Assembly: GCA_002746535.1 (NCBI GenBank)
Contig: NVWA01000007.1
Coordinates: 50,619-95,366, forward strand
Direction: 5' to 3'
DNA: 44,748 nucleotides
Source: Planctomycetota bacterium
GTDB lineage: Bacteria > Planctomycetota > GCA-2746535
Below, piece by piece: positions 37,335 through 44,748 of the stretch. The notes below the pieces were generated by a model. That model was not told the origin of the DNA, made no database searches, and saw nothing but the letters and a program-made list of their open reading frames with translations. Every line of letters starts with the position of its first letter. Position 1 is the stretch's first letter. A program made the translations under genes and the position numbers.

Positions 37335-37791
37335 TTATTAATCCACTCTATAAATATTATTTATCACAACATAATTACTCATATTTTCTAGCAAGAAGGC
37401 GATTACATAAAACAGCATTTAAGGCAAGCACACCAACCTACCACTCCCGCGTTTAATTTTTTAATCAAAGGTAACCAATGACAAGCAAGATAGATCCTAG
37501 TTAGTTTCGTATCGACTGTCCTCTTTTTTCCTTCCTTGCTTTTTAATATTCTAATAAAACGGTAAGTTAATATCAATTTATAGAATCTACTAAATTTACT
37601 TATATATGGAATAAAAAGCTAGTGATGCCTTTTTTATGAAAAGGTAAGTCATAAAATTCACGGATACGTAAGAATTAATAAAATTTAAAAGTCAAAGTTT
37701 AGAAAAAATGATGGCTTCTGAATATCTTAAGCTACCTAATCAATATTAAGTAGTTAAACTATTTAATGTATTTAATTAAGGGGGACTAAAA
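37335..37791. other. Intergenic region without visible gene
   Basis: 457 AT-rich bases. ACACCAACCTACCACTCCCGCG near 37429 resembles the C-rich arms seen at 31166 and 33944. GGGGG (37781-37785), 6 bases before the TTG at 37792, is the ribosome binding site of the next gene. No other signal is clear. Confidence 0.4.
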
Positions 37792-38535
37792 TTGAAAATC
37801 ATATTTGTTATTTTACTAAATTTTTTAATTCTACTTCCTTTAATAGCACAGGAAAAACTAACTTTTTCAACTTTTGAAAATAAAGGGCAAGTAGGTGACA
37901 TCTGCCTCAAAGTATTAATTAAAGCTTATAAAATGAATGGGATAGAAGTGAATGTAAAAACCTATCCTGCAGCAAGAGCTCTTTTGGTTTCAAATGATGG
38001 CAAAGATACTGATGGTGAGCTTTTTAGAATATCTGGTATGAATAAAACCTATTCTAATCTAATAGAAATTCCTATAACACTCTCCAAACTTGATATGTTT
38101 GTGTTCACAAAAAAACATTTTTTTAAAATTAAAAATTGGGATAGTCTAAAACCATATCACATAGGCATCTTGAGAGGTTGTACTTTTTCAGAAAAAAATA
38201 CAGTTGGTATGAAAAGAACTGTAATTAAAAGTATCGACCAACTCTTCTTAATGCTAGATTCTGGAAAAGTTGATGTTGTCGTAAGAGGTTTAAGTGGTAA
38301 AAAAATATTAAGTAAACTTTCTCTTAAAAACATAACGATGCTTAAGAATCCAATCGACAGTAATAATTTATTCCACTACCTTCATAAAAAGCACAAAAAA
38401 ATCATCCCGAAAATTACAAAAACATTAAAAAAAATGCAAAAAGAAGGTGAGATCAAAAAATTTAATAATGATTCAGCATCACATAACCAATCATCAAAAA
38501 ACTCATACATCAATAAAAATAATAAAACGGATTAA
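37792..38535 (+). CDS. Periplasmic solute-binding-like protein (SBP_bac_3 type)
   Basis: 247 residues from TTG with a GGGGG Shine-Dalgarno. A signal peptide (MKIIFVILLNFLILLPLIAQ) is followed by a solute-binding-type fold: KLTFSTFENKGQVGDICLKV, then AYKMNGIEVNVKTYPAARAL, DGELFRISGMNKTYSNLIEI, KPYHIGILRGCTFSEKNTVG, and QLFLMLDSGKVDVVVRGLSG. Similar proteins sense or bind amino acids, but no transporter gene is adjacent, so it may feed a sensor or be an orphan. The C-terminus is a polar Asn/Lys/Ser tail. Confidence 0.8.
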   Translation: MKIIFVILLNFLILLPLIAQEKLTFSTFENKGQVGDICLKVLIKAYKMNGIEVNVKTYPAARALLVSNDGKDTDGELFRISGMNKTYSNLIEIPITLSKLDMFVFTKKHFFKIKNWDSLKPYHIGILRGCTFSEKNTVGMKRTVIKSIDQLFLMLDSGKVDVVVRGLSGKKILSKLSLKNITMLKNPIDSNNLFHYLHKKHKKIIPKITKTLKKMQKEGEIKKFNNDSASHNQSSKNSYINKNNKTD

Positions 38536-38759
38536 CTAGTAGGTCAAGAGCTACACTATATTGAAAATGCAAATAAGCATTCCCCTACCTTCCATTGCTT
38601 CTGTACCAATGAAATTTTTCTAAGTTACTTATCAAGGAATAATTATTAAGCATCATTAGAAATAGCGTTGAGCTATTTTATTGACTATTGTATTTTTAAT
38701 GAACAGGTCTTTCTTCTTTACCAAACATCAGACCAGCGTTTGTGTTTTAAAAAGAAATA

Positions 38760-39257
38760 TCATTTTTTCTTTGTTTCAGCTTTTTCCTTTGATTTTATTT
38801 CTACAATTTTATCTTTTGCATCTTTAGAATTCATTCTTATTAGATTAAATTTAACCTTGCCCCATTTAAATTCAATTGAGTCATCACTCTGTTTTACAAA
38901 TTTCACATTACCCTTTTTTTTCTTATCTTCACCTGGTTTAAACTCTATCATCTTGGCGCTAACCTTTATTATCTTACCTAACACAACTTTATCCTTGTTT
39001 TTTTGATACGTTATATAACGATCCTCTCTAATCTCATATATAGTATTATTTACTGAATGTAAGGCCATTCCTCTAAACATTTTCAACATTTTAAGTTTCT
39101 TTTTATTGTTTTTTGATGCTGTCATCTTTTTGTCATATTCTTTCATATAGGCATCAACATCAATCTTCCAATAGCCAAGACTGAAATTCACTTCATTACC
39201 AAACATAGTTGTTTTAGTAATAATTAAAATCATAAAGATAAATACCGTTGTTTTCAT
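38760..39257 (-). CDS. Small secreted protein of unknown function
   Basis: 165 residues; GGGAG precedes the ATG at a suitable distance. Signal peptide MKTTVFIFMILIITKTTMFG, then a basic, beta-rich domain (VNFSLGYWKIDVDAYMKEYD; IYEIREDRYITYQKNKDKVV; IEFKWGKVKFNLIRMN) and a Lys-rich tail. The GYWKID and ExxYITY pattern resembles the exterior domain of sigma paralogue A in size and strand pattern (lipocalin-like by appearance only). No function can be given. Confidence 0.75.
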   Translation of the reverse strand: MKTTVFIFMILIITKTTMFGNEVNFSLGYWKIDVDAYMKEYDKKMTASKNNKKKLKMLKMFRGMALHSVNNTIYEIREDRYITYQKNKDKVVLGKIIKVSAKMIEFKPGEDKKKKGNVKFVKQSDDSIEFKWGKVKFNLIRMNSKDAKDKIVEIKSKEKAETKKK

Positions 39258-39443
39258 TTGTTATCTCCCATTTAGTAATTATAAGTTCTGAAGTCTAATT
39301 ATTTTAAACATTAATCTATTAGAATATTACACTAATTTTATAATTCACCCAACCCTCCGATAAAACGGATAATACAATAGTAGCACTTGATTAAGTAAGC
39401 TTGCTAATATTCAAGCGCAGATCGAGATTGAAAAGGATTAAAA

Positions 39444-39875
39444 ATGAATTTACAGTACTGGGCAAATCAACTCGAATCAGAAGGTGAAAAAAAACCTCTC
39501 GAGGTGCTTCGTAAAATTCTTAAACATAAAGATGGTGAAAAAATCCTTACTGCTCTCATTACTAAAGAATATTCAATTTCTGCCAAAAGATGGTCCGTTG
39601 AAGGTCTTGGATATTTCAATAGTAAATCCAGCGTAAACCTAACCCTTCAAGCTTTAACAAATGATTCAATGACAATTAAATTACATGCAATCCACGCTTT
39701 ATCCATCAGAGGTAATATTTCCCAAATTAAAAAAATCAGACCTTTATTAAAAGACCAATGGGGCGGAATCAGATTGAATGCACTCACCACATTATTGGAT
39801 TTTAAAATCAAATTGACCAAATCAGAAATTAAACTATTAAAAAATGACGATAAAAATTACATTCGAAAAAAATAG
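39444..39875 (+). CDS. HEAT-repeat protein
   Basis: 143 residues, AGGA before the ATG. Short helix pairs repeat with the HEAT pattern: SAKRWSVEGLGYFNS, SVNLTLQALTNDSMTIKLHA, IHALSIRGN, IRLNALTTLLDF. No signal peptide. HEAT proteins usually bind other proteins; a partner cannot be named here. The C-terminus is basic (KNYIRKK). Length suggests three to four repeats, so it may be a small scaffold. Confidence 0.8.
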   Translation: MNLQYWANQLESEGEKKPLEVLRKILKHKDGEKILTALITKEYSISAKRWSVEGLGYFNSKSSVNLTLQALTNDSMTIKLHAIHALSIRGNISQIKKIRPLLKDQWGGIRLNALTTLLDFKIKLTKSEIKLLKNDDKNYIRKK

Positions 39876-40066
39876 ATGTAACATTATAAATTTACTGTCA
39901 CCATTATTTTAAAATCTAAGTTATGACTTAACAATTTTAAGGAGAAGGCTTTTTTTTTGAGAAAAACTGATTAGAAATTTATTTTTTACGAAAGTCTTCT
40001 ATGCAATATAGATCAGAACTCAGTTAACTTAACCTCACGGGTTGGATATTTGATATTTATATTACT

Positions 40067-41140
40067 CTATGGTTTTACTTTATTTTCCAATTGAACCCTC
40101 CAATAATAAATATCGCCATAATGCCCCTTTTTTTTACTGCCACTAGAAACAACAACCAACTTTAAATTATCTTTGGAATTAGCAATTGAGGTGACAGATG
40201 GTACATCAATAGCCAATGTCCCTACTAATTTTCCTGAAAGGCTTTCTTGAATTTTAACAATTTTACTATGCCCTGCAGAAATTAGAAGTTTATCACTATC
40301 GTAAAATTTAAGTGAAAGAATACCATAGTCTAGGCTACTATAAGTTTTTATTAATTTCCAATCTTTTACACGGACTATATGTATATTGCCTTTGGAATCC
40401 CCGCCAGCAATATATTTACCATCTAATGAAATATCTAAACAGTTCACTTGATGAGGGTTCTTTAATATTTTTCTAACTGATAAATCTGTCGCATTCCAAA
40501 TAATAATTGAACCATCACCACCACATGACACAACACTTTTACCATCATTAGTAAATAATACATCAAAAGCAGAAACAAAGAATAGTTTTCCTCGTATAAC
40601 TTGATTATGATAATCTTTTGATTTCCCAAGCAACTCAGCAGTTTTAACATCCCACAGTTTAAGTCCACTTTCTGGTCCATAAGACGCTATTTTTTTTGCA
40701 TCTGGGGAAAAAGCAATGCAATTAATTTGTTTATTATCAGCTTTTATTCTATGAATTAATTTTAAAGATTTGGTTTTCCATATATTAATATAACCAGAAT
40801 TTTTAAACGTGATACCCCCGTCACATGAAGCAAATTTTTCATTATTAGGCGAAAATGAAACATTCGATACCATATCTTTATGCATACGTTTACTTGCTAG
40901 TTTTCGACCACTTTCTCTTTCCCAAATACTAACATACCGGTCTTCACTACCAGTAATAACTAATTTCAAGTCATTTGAGATTACTGATAAACCAATATGC
41001 GATTTATGTTTATAACTTTTTTTACTCAATAATTTGCCAAATTTATAGGGCTGCTTATTATTTGATAGCAATAGTAGATTCATTTGAAATATAAAAATAA
41101 CTACCATGAAAAGCTTATTTTTAAATTTTATTTGTGTCAT
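40067..41140 (-). CDS. Exported WD40-repeat protein
   Basis: 357 residues, AGGAAAT before the ATG. An N-terminal signal segment (KLFMVVIFIFQMNLLLLSNN) is followed by about seven WD40-type blades: HIGLSVISNDLKLVITGSED, VSNVSFSPNNEKFASCDGG, INCIAFSPDAKKIASYGPES with LKLWDVKTAE, DVLFTNDGKSVVSCGGDGSI with IIWNA, NCLDISLDGKYIAGGDSK, ILSLKFYDSDKLLISAGHSK, and a last blade. WD40 propellers are protein-binding platforms; outside the membrane in PVC bacteria their partners are unknown. No catalytic domain is attached. Confidence 0.9.
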   Translation of the reverse strand: MTQIKFKNKLFMVVIFIFQMNLLLLSNNKQPYKFGKLLSKKSYKHKSHIGLSVISNDLKLVITGSEDRYVSIWERESGRKLASKRMHKDMVSNVSFSPNNEKFASCDGGITFKNSGYINIWKTKSLKLIHRIKADNKQINCIAFSPDAKKIASYGPESGLKLWDVKTAELLGKSKDYHNQVIRGKLFFVSAFDVLFTNDGKSVVSCGGDGSIIIWNATDLSVRKILKNPHQVNCLDISLDGKYIAGGDSKGNIHIVRVKDWKLIKTYSSLDYGILSLKFYDSDKLLISAGHSKIVKIQESLSGKLVGTLAIDVPSVTSIANSKDNLKLVVVSSGSKKKGHYGDIYYWRVQLENKVKP

Positions 41141-41227
41141 TTAATTTCCTCTCTACTATTAAATTAATTAAGCCTCATTATTAAAACACGAAATAATAGA
41201 TTTAAAGTTTCAATAATTTTTAAATAA

Positions 41228-42256
41228 TTATTTTTTAAATGGATCCTGTATAAGCTTAATTTTCTTAAAATAAGAGTACGGACGAATAGTCCATTTATGG
41301 GTCTCTTTACCCTTCCCAAAATCAAAGATGACCGTACCTTTAATTATGGATTTTTTCAAGATCTTTCCTTTAAACTTCACATCATAATGCATGAAAGAAA
41401 CTTCACGCTTATCAAAAACTATTTTTACTTCTTTTGGTGTTGGGTTCAGATAATTAGGATCAATTAAAAAATACTTTCCATCTTTAACTAGAAATCCTTC
41501 GTATTCAGCACTAGAAAACTTATCCATATAAAATATATACTTCCCATTTTTTAATTTAATGTCATCTTTAATATTTTTCGCAATTACAAAACCTGACGAT
41601 GCAATGGACAGGAACATAATAATTGGTATTAATATTTTTAACTTAGAAATTAAGATCATCTTAGACACCTCTTTTAAAATTGATTGTTGAATTAAACTAT
41701 TTTGAAGGATAAAACTGCTGGAATTTATTGTGGCAGATGAGACTTTACCTGAATGAAACAGCTGAGCCAATAAGGCAGTAATGAAAACATCTTTCTTTTT
41801 GAATTTTGATTGCAATGAAGAAATTGTTCGATTGATAGCTTTCTTTACTGTTTCTTCTTTAGAATGAGTTATGTCTGCAATTTCTCCGTAGCTCAAATTG
41901 TCAAAAAATTTCATTAATAGAAGCTCACTCTTCTTTTTTGGTAATGACGTAATTAATTTATCAAGACAAATATCATTTTCAACTTCTTGGTATTCAATCA
42001 AATTTTCTGAGAGTTCAACATTTTCTTTAACCTTTCTATTCATAACAATACAAACATTTTTAGAAGCCCAATAAAACCAAGTACTCAAATTGGATTTGAT
42101 TTTATCTTGTTCTTTAATATAAAGCAAAAAAGTGGATTGAACTGCATCATCAATTAAATCTTTTTGAATTAATCTTCTTGAACAAGTTAAGCTCACTAGA
42201 GTGTAATACTTTTTATATATCTCCTTTTCAAATGTTGTGTTAATTTTTTTAGTCAT
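41228..42256 (-). CDS. Sigma-70 family protein with membrane-anchored C-terminal domain (paralogue C)
   Basis: 342 residues, MTKKINTTFEKEIYKKYYTL. The first 200 are very close to paralogue A: LIDDAVQSTFLLYIKEQDKI, LITSLPKKKSELLLMKFFDN, EETVKKAINRTISSLQSKF, and the hydrophobic FITALLAQLFHSGKVSSATI. A membrane span follows (ILIPIIMFLSIASSGFVIA). The last 120 residues are unrelated in sequence to those of A (GKYIFYMDKFSSAEYEGFLV; KGTVIFDFGKGKETHKWTIR). Sigma part and exterior domain evolve at different rates, which suggests domain exchange. The upstream block is shared with A. Confidence 0.85.
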   Translation of the reverse strand: MTKKINTTFEKEIYKKYYTLVSLTCSRRLIQKDLIDDAVQSTFLLYIKEQDKIKSNLSTWFYWASKNVCIVMNRKVKENVELSENLIEYQEVENDICLDKLITSLPKKKSELLLMKFFDNLSYGEIADITHSKEETVKKAINRTISSLQSKFKKKDVFITALLAQLFHSGKVSSATINSSSFILQNSLIQQSILKEVSKMILISKLKILIPIIMFLSIASSGFVIAKNIKDDIKLKNGKYIFYMDKFSSAEYEGFLVKDGKYFLIDPNYLNPTPKEVKIVFDKREVSFMHYDVKFKGKILKKSIIKGTVIFDFGKGKETHKWTIRPYSYFKKIKLIQDPFKK

Positions 42257-42259
42257 AAT

Positions 42260-42370
42260 TTACCAAATAGTTTTATCTCAATATATAAGATGACAACTGA
42301 GAATACTAACGGGACAACAAAATAATAAAATTTAAAATAATATCAAATTAGTTTCTGGTTGAAAACACCA
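42260..42370 (-). promoter_or_regulatory. Upstream block of sigma paralogue C
   Basis: About 110 bp repeats the upstream region of paralogue A (elements AACGGGACAACAAAATAA and TTAGTTTCT). On the minus strand TTGTCCCGTTA precedes CTCAGTTGTCATCTTATA. It may hold the promoter of the gene; promoter boxes are not certain. Confidence 0.5.
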
Positions 42371-42491
42371 GGAAGTTCAATATTATCCTATTCTATATGT
42401 GAAGATCCAGAACCCCCGGTGATGCTACTTCAGAGACATTGTAAAGGACTTGAGCGCGAGACACTTCTGCTGAGATATACCGAAAAGAGAA

Positions 42492-42902
42492 ATGGAAGAA
42501 TTAATCAAAGAATATTACAATACAATGAAGTTGCAAGACCCTAACTTTCATTGGTCAGATCCAAACTGGTGGAAACACAAGTCAAAAGCTAAAATTATTC
42601 TAGCTAAAGACAACCAAGGTTTTGCCATTATCGGTTATGAAGACTACGTTGATAAAGATGTAGAAAGTGAAATTTGCGAACTATATTGCAAGATGCCAGC
42701 AGTATTCCTATCTCTTATTAGATCATGCATACCACACATAAAGATGCCTTTTGGATTTCAAATTCTACAATCAAATATAAAAGCGATTAGGTGTTTTGAA
42801 GGAATCACAAAGAAACTTGGCTTTGAATATCAAAGACATGAAACTTTTGATGGATTATGCCGAGTCATTAAATATAGAATTACTTCTGCAAAAAACTCGT
42901 AG
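42492..42902 (+). CDS. GNAT-like acetyltransferase, probably short form
   Basis: 136 residues; GAAAAGAG just before the ATG. The central part (KAKIILAKDNQGFAIIGYED; SEICELYCKMPAVFLSLIRS; SNIKAIRCFEGITKKLGFEY) follows the GNAT pattern of a beta strand, an alpha helix with the N-x-xA-x-x-x-F/Y element, and the final GFEYQ. The acetyl-CoA loop (Q/RxxGxG/A) is not clear, so this may be a degenerate member. The substrate is unknown. It stands alone between two minus- and plus-strand groups. Confidence 0.6.
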   Translation: MEELIKEYYNTMKLQDPNFHWSDPNWWKHKSKAKIILAKDNQGFAIIGYEDYVDKDVESEICELYCKMPAVFLSLIRSCIPHIKMPFGFQILQSNIKAIRCFEGITKKLGFEYQRHETFDGLCRVIKYRITSAKNS

Positions 42903-43227
42903 TTTCAATTAGTATCAACACCACGAAGCTTGAATAATCCAAATAAATCACCCATTATTTTCCAGCATCAAAATTTCAACTAGAGTGTAGATTTTTAAAG
43001 AGTCTCATCTTTCAGTAATTCAAGCAGAGCTCAGTAACGAACGCTAAGGAATAACATTTAGTTTTTTTATTATCGATCTCGTTTACAATAATGACCAGAA
43101 TTGAGTGGTGCCTATATGGCAAACAAGAATTAATTATATGAAAATTTATTATTTCGTTATAAAATAACTGAACACTTTCACTTACGCATTGTCTAAGACA
43201 TAAACAAAACAATTAATTAGGTTGCCA
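42903..43227. other. Intergenic region before the ECF sigma gene
   Basis: AT-rich, no coding frame of note. It should contain the promoter of the sigma-membrane protein pair. TAGG lies 6 bases before the ATG at 43228. Confidence 0.4.
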
Positions 43228-43761
43228 ATGTCAATAAACATCACGAACTGGGTTATTAAATTTCAAAAAGGATCAGAAGTCGCATTTGAAAAGGTTTATC
43301 GAGAATATAGTACACAAATATTGAAATACTTAATATTCCTTTCAAAGAATAATGATGATGCACAAGATATTTCACAAGATGTTTGGATTAAAGTTATTAA
43401 GAAAAAGTCCTCTTTACAAAAACCTGAACTTTTCAAACAATGGCTATACAGAATTTCTAAAACTACTTTCTTAAATTATTATAAGAAGAGAAAAAAAGAA
43501 CTGTTTGCCCCAATACTTGATTTGGATATACCAACAGAAGGAGATGATTTATTAATAAAAATAGAGAATAAAGAATTAGCTCAAAACATCATCAATAATT
43601 TAACAGAAGATAAAAAAACAATCTTTTGGCTTCGCAATGTTGAGAACTACACCAATAAAGAAATTGCAAAGATTTTAGATATTCCAATTGGCACAGTACG
43701 AAGCCGCTTGTTTTACATTACCAAAGAACTGAAACAATTTGCAGATAAGGAGAATCAATAA
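43228..43761 (+). CDS. ECF sigma factor (sigma-70 family, RpoE-type)
   Basis: About 177 residues; ATG 43228 is preferred over TTG 43222 because TAGG stands six bases ahead of it. Region 2 (SEVAFEKVYREYSTQILKYL; DAQDISQDVWIKVIKKKSSL; FKQWLYRISKTTFLNYYKKR) and region 4 (INNLTEDKKTIFWLRNVENY; NKEIAKILDIPIGTVRSRLF) are both typical. No membrane segment, unlike the larger paralogues A-C. Its stop touches the ATG of the next gene, so the two are cotranscribed and probably coupled; that partner would be the natural place for an anti-sigma function. Confidence 0.93.
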   Translation: MSINITNWVIKFQKGSEVAFEKVYREYSTQILKYLIFLSKNNDDAQDISQDVWIKVIKKKSSLQKPELFKQWLYRISKTTFLNYYKKRKKELFAPILDLDIPTEGDDLLIKIENKELAQNIINNLTEDKKTIFWLRNVENYTNKEIAKILDIPIGTVRSRLFYITKELKQFADKENQ

Positions 43762-44304
43762 ATGGATAGTGATATCATAGAAAAAACGATAGCCATAAAT
43801 GAATTATTTATGGAAGACAAACAATTGCCTGAAAGAAATATTGATCTCGAGTTAACCTTCTTAAAAAATCAATTTGAAGACTCTATTAATAGTAAGCTAA
43901 ACATTTTCACAGCATATAATTACCTTGGTTTTTATTTAATAATCTTGATGACCCATATCGAATACTTAATTATAGGGGATGTCTTTAAAATAATTTCAAT
44001 TGCTCTCTACTCAATATTCTTTCCTTTGCTTTGGATAGCGAGCACAAGCAAAGCTAGAAAATTACCTCTGGAAAAAAGAGCAAAAGTAGCCATTAATAAC
44101 CAATGGTTGAATATATTCTTTATTTCTTCAATTCTATTCATTTTATTAATGATTCTATTTTTTAAATTTTTTAAATTATATATAGAATTAAGTATGAATT
44201 TAATGCTTTTGATTTCACTTTTTTCTATCCCTGCATTTGCTTTCTTTTTGAATTGGATTGTAAAAAAAGCGTCAAAGTATTTTAACCCTTATTGGTTTGA
44301 GTAA
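43762..44304 (+). CDS. Membrane protein cotranscribed with the ECF sigma factor (possible anti-sigma)
   Basis: 180 residues. A cytoplasmic N-terminus (MDSDIIEKTIAINELFMEDK) is followed by about four spans (YLGFYLIILMTHIEYLIIG; FKIISIALYSIFFPLLWIAS; LNIFFISSILFILLMILFF; LSMNLMLLISLFSIPAFAFF) and a short tail. No zinc-binding HxxxCxxC motif is visible, so it is not a classical ZAS anti-sigma. Position (adjacent start, GGAG inside the sigma gene) suggests it controls the sigma factor; function unproven. Confidence 0.75.
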   Translation: MDSDIIEKTIAINELFMEDKQLPERNIDLELTFLKNQFEDSINSKLNIFTAYNYLGFYLIILMTHIEYLIIGDVFKIISIALYSIFFPLLWIASTSKARKLPLEKRAKVAINNQWLNIFFISSILFILLMILFFKFFKLYIELSMNLMLLISLFSIPAFAFFLNWIVKKASKYFNPYWFE

Positions 44305-44373
44305 TTTATTTCTATTCTATCGTTACATTTAAGCATTATGGGAGCAGACACTTGAAATGGTAAATGTTAATTT

Positions 44374-44528
44374 CCACACAGAGGCACAAAGGCACAGAGA
44401 AATTATTAGGATATTTAAGACCATTTGAAATATAGAGGCGTCTACAAAAATTTATTTCAAGTTAATTGATTTATAAAGTTTAGCTCAAAATTTATGATGT
44501 AACTCTGTGCCTTTGTGACTCTGTGTGG
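44374..44528. repeat. 26-bp inverted repeat around 103 bp
   Basis: CCACACAGAGGCACAAAGGC (start 44374) to GAG 44399 and its complement at 44503-44528 differ at one base. The arms consist of degenerate AGGCACA units. Such GGCACAAAGGCACAGAG repeats are familiar from many bacterial genomes by my recollection. The stretch between and around it has no frame of note; the short ORF at 44585 is not convincing. Confidence 0.85.
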
Positions 44529-44738
44529 TTTAGTCTTTTTAGATAATTTTTTAGGGACAGACCTTTATTCTTCAGAAACTCAAAATGAAAGAATGTAAAT
44601 TTACTAAGCCTTTCCTCGTTCTTCCTTTGTTCGTCGTTATACTTCTTGGATTCAAATAGTAAGTGCAACACCTTTTAAAAAGTGGATGATCTGCAATAAT
44701 TCATGCTTCAATGTCTTTGGCGAGATAAAGGAGCTAAA

Positions 44739-44748
44739 ATGAGTTATA
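44739..44748 (+). CDS. First codons of a gene truncated by the window edge
   Basis: AAAGGAG (44728-44734), the best Shine-Dalgarno in this part, is five bases ahead of ATG 44739 (MSY). Nothing more can be said of the product. Confidence 0.45.

Noticed and set aside
42359..42544. 61-codon plus-strand frame before the GNAT-like gene
   Set aside because: It overlaps the next gene in another phase, has no ribosome binding site, and the translation is not protein-like.
43012..43212. 66-codon minus-strand frame
   Set aside because: No start signal, cysteine-rich random composition, and location in the promoter region of the sigma gene.
44585..44659. Short frame with a hydrophobic peptide (MKECKFTKPFLVLPLFVVIL...)
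   Set aside because: Only 24 codons, next to repeat sequence that produces such peptides by chance.

Overview
The window is AT-rich (about one third G+C by eye) and bacterial. Several features point to a Lentisphaerota-like member of the PVC group (Planctomycetes, Verrucomicrobia, Lentisphaerae): a 1,200-residue Ser/Thr kinase with a zinc ribbon and TPR repeats, a 1,600-residue secreted PQQ-propeller/discoidin protein, three paralogous sigma-70 proteins with a membrane-anchored C-terminal extension, an alpha/alpha-toroid secreted protein, and dense palindromic repeats between genes. This placement is an inference from gene content; no rRNA is present.

Region by region. 1-7.6 kb is core-like: a truncated M20 peptidase (left edge), two unknown genes, a membrane histidine kinase, an ExbB/ExbD proton-channel pair, MsrA and tRNA-Ser(GGA). 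7.6-20.5 kb, all on the minus strand, holds signalling and surface genes: the zinc-ribbon/kinase/TPR protein, the PQQ/discoidin protein, and an HDOD protein followed 12 bp later by a membrane pseudokinase. They are separated by two clusters of hairpin repeats. An initiator tRNA follows at 20.7 kb, then a 1,124-residue exported protein of unknown function.

24.5-34.2 kb is the most unusual part. Small unrelated genes are separated by imperfect inverted repeats that look like integron attC sites. The best one (25744-25833) has ATATAAC and GTTATAT ends that are exact complements, an inner ATCAG/CTGAT stem, and a left end that overlaps the stop codon of the preceding gene. Related sites share a CACTCTAC...GTAAAGTG stem. 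The array starts behind a tandem 53-bp duplication and a TTGACA/TAATAT promoter. It carries a lipoprotein, a MOSC protein, a PaiB-like flavin protein, an archaemetzincin of clearly higher G+C, and several hypothetical genes. From 31.2 to 34.2 kb the genes switch to the minus strand, and a second family of about 66-bp sites follows each gene; here a sigma factor gene and an EEP-family hydrolase gene appear to be packaged as cassettes. No integrase is in the window, so this would be a cluster of attC sites lacking an integrase, or the distal part of an array.

34.2-44.7 kb contains the toroid protein, two more sigma-TM paralogues, a periplasmic solute-binding-like protein, a small secreted protein, a HEAT-repeat protein, a WD40 protein, a GNAT-like protein, and a small ECF sigma factor coupled to a membrane protein. 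It ends with a 26-bp inverted repeat and the first codons of another gene.
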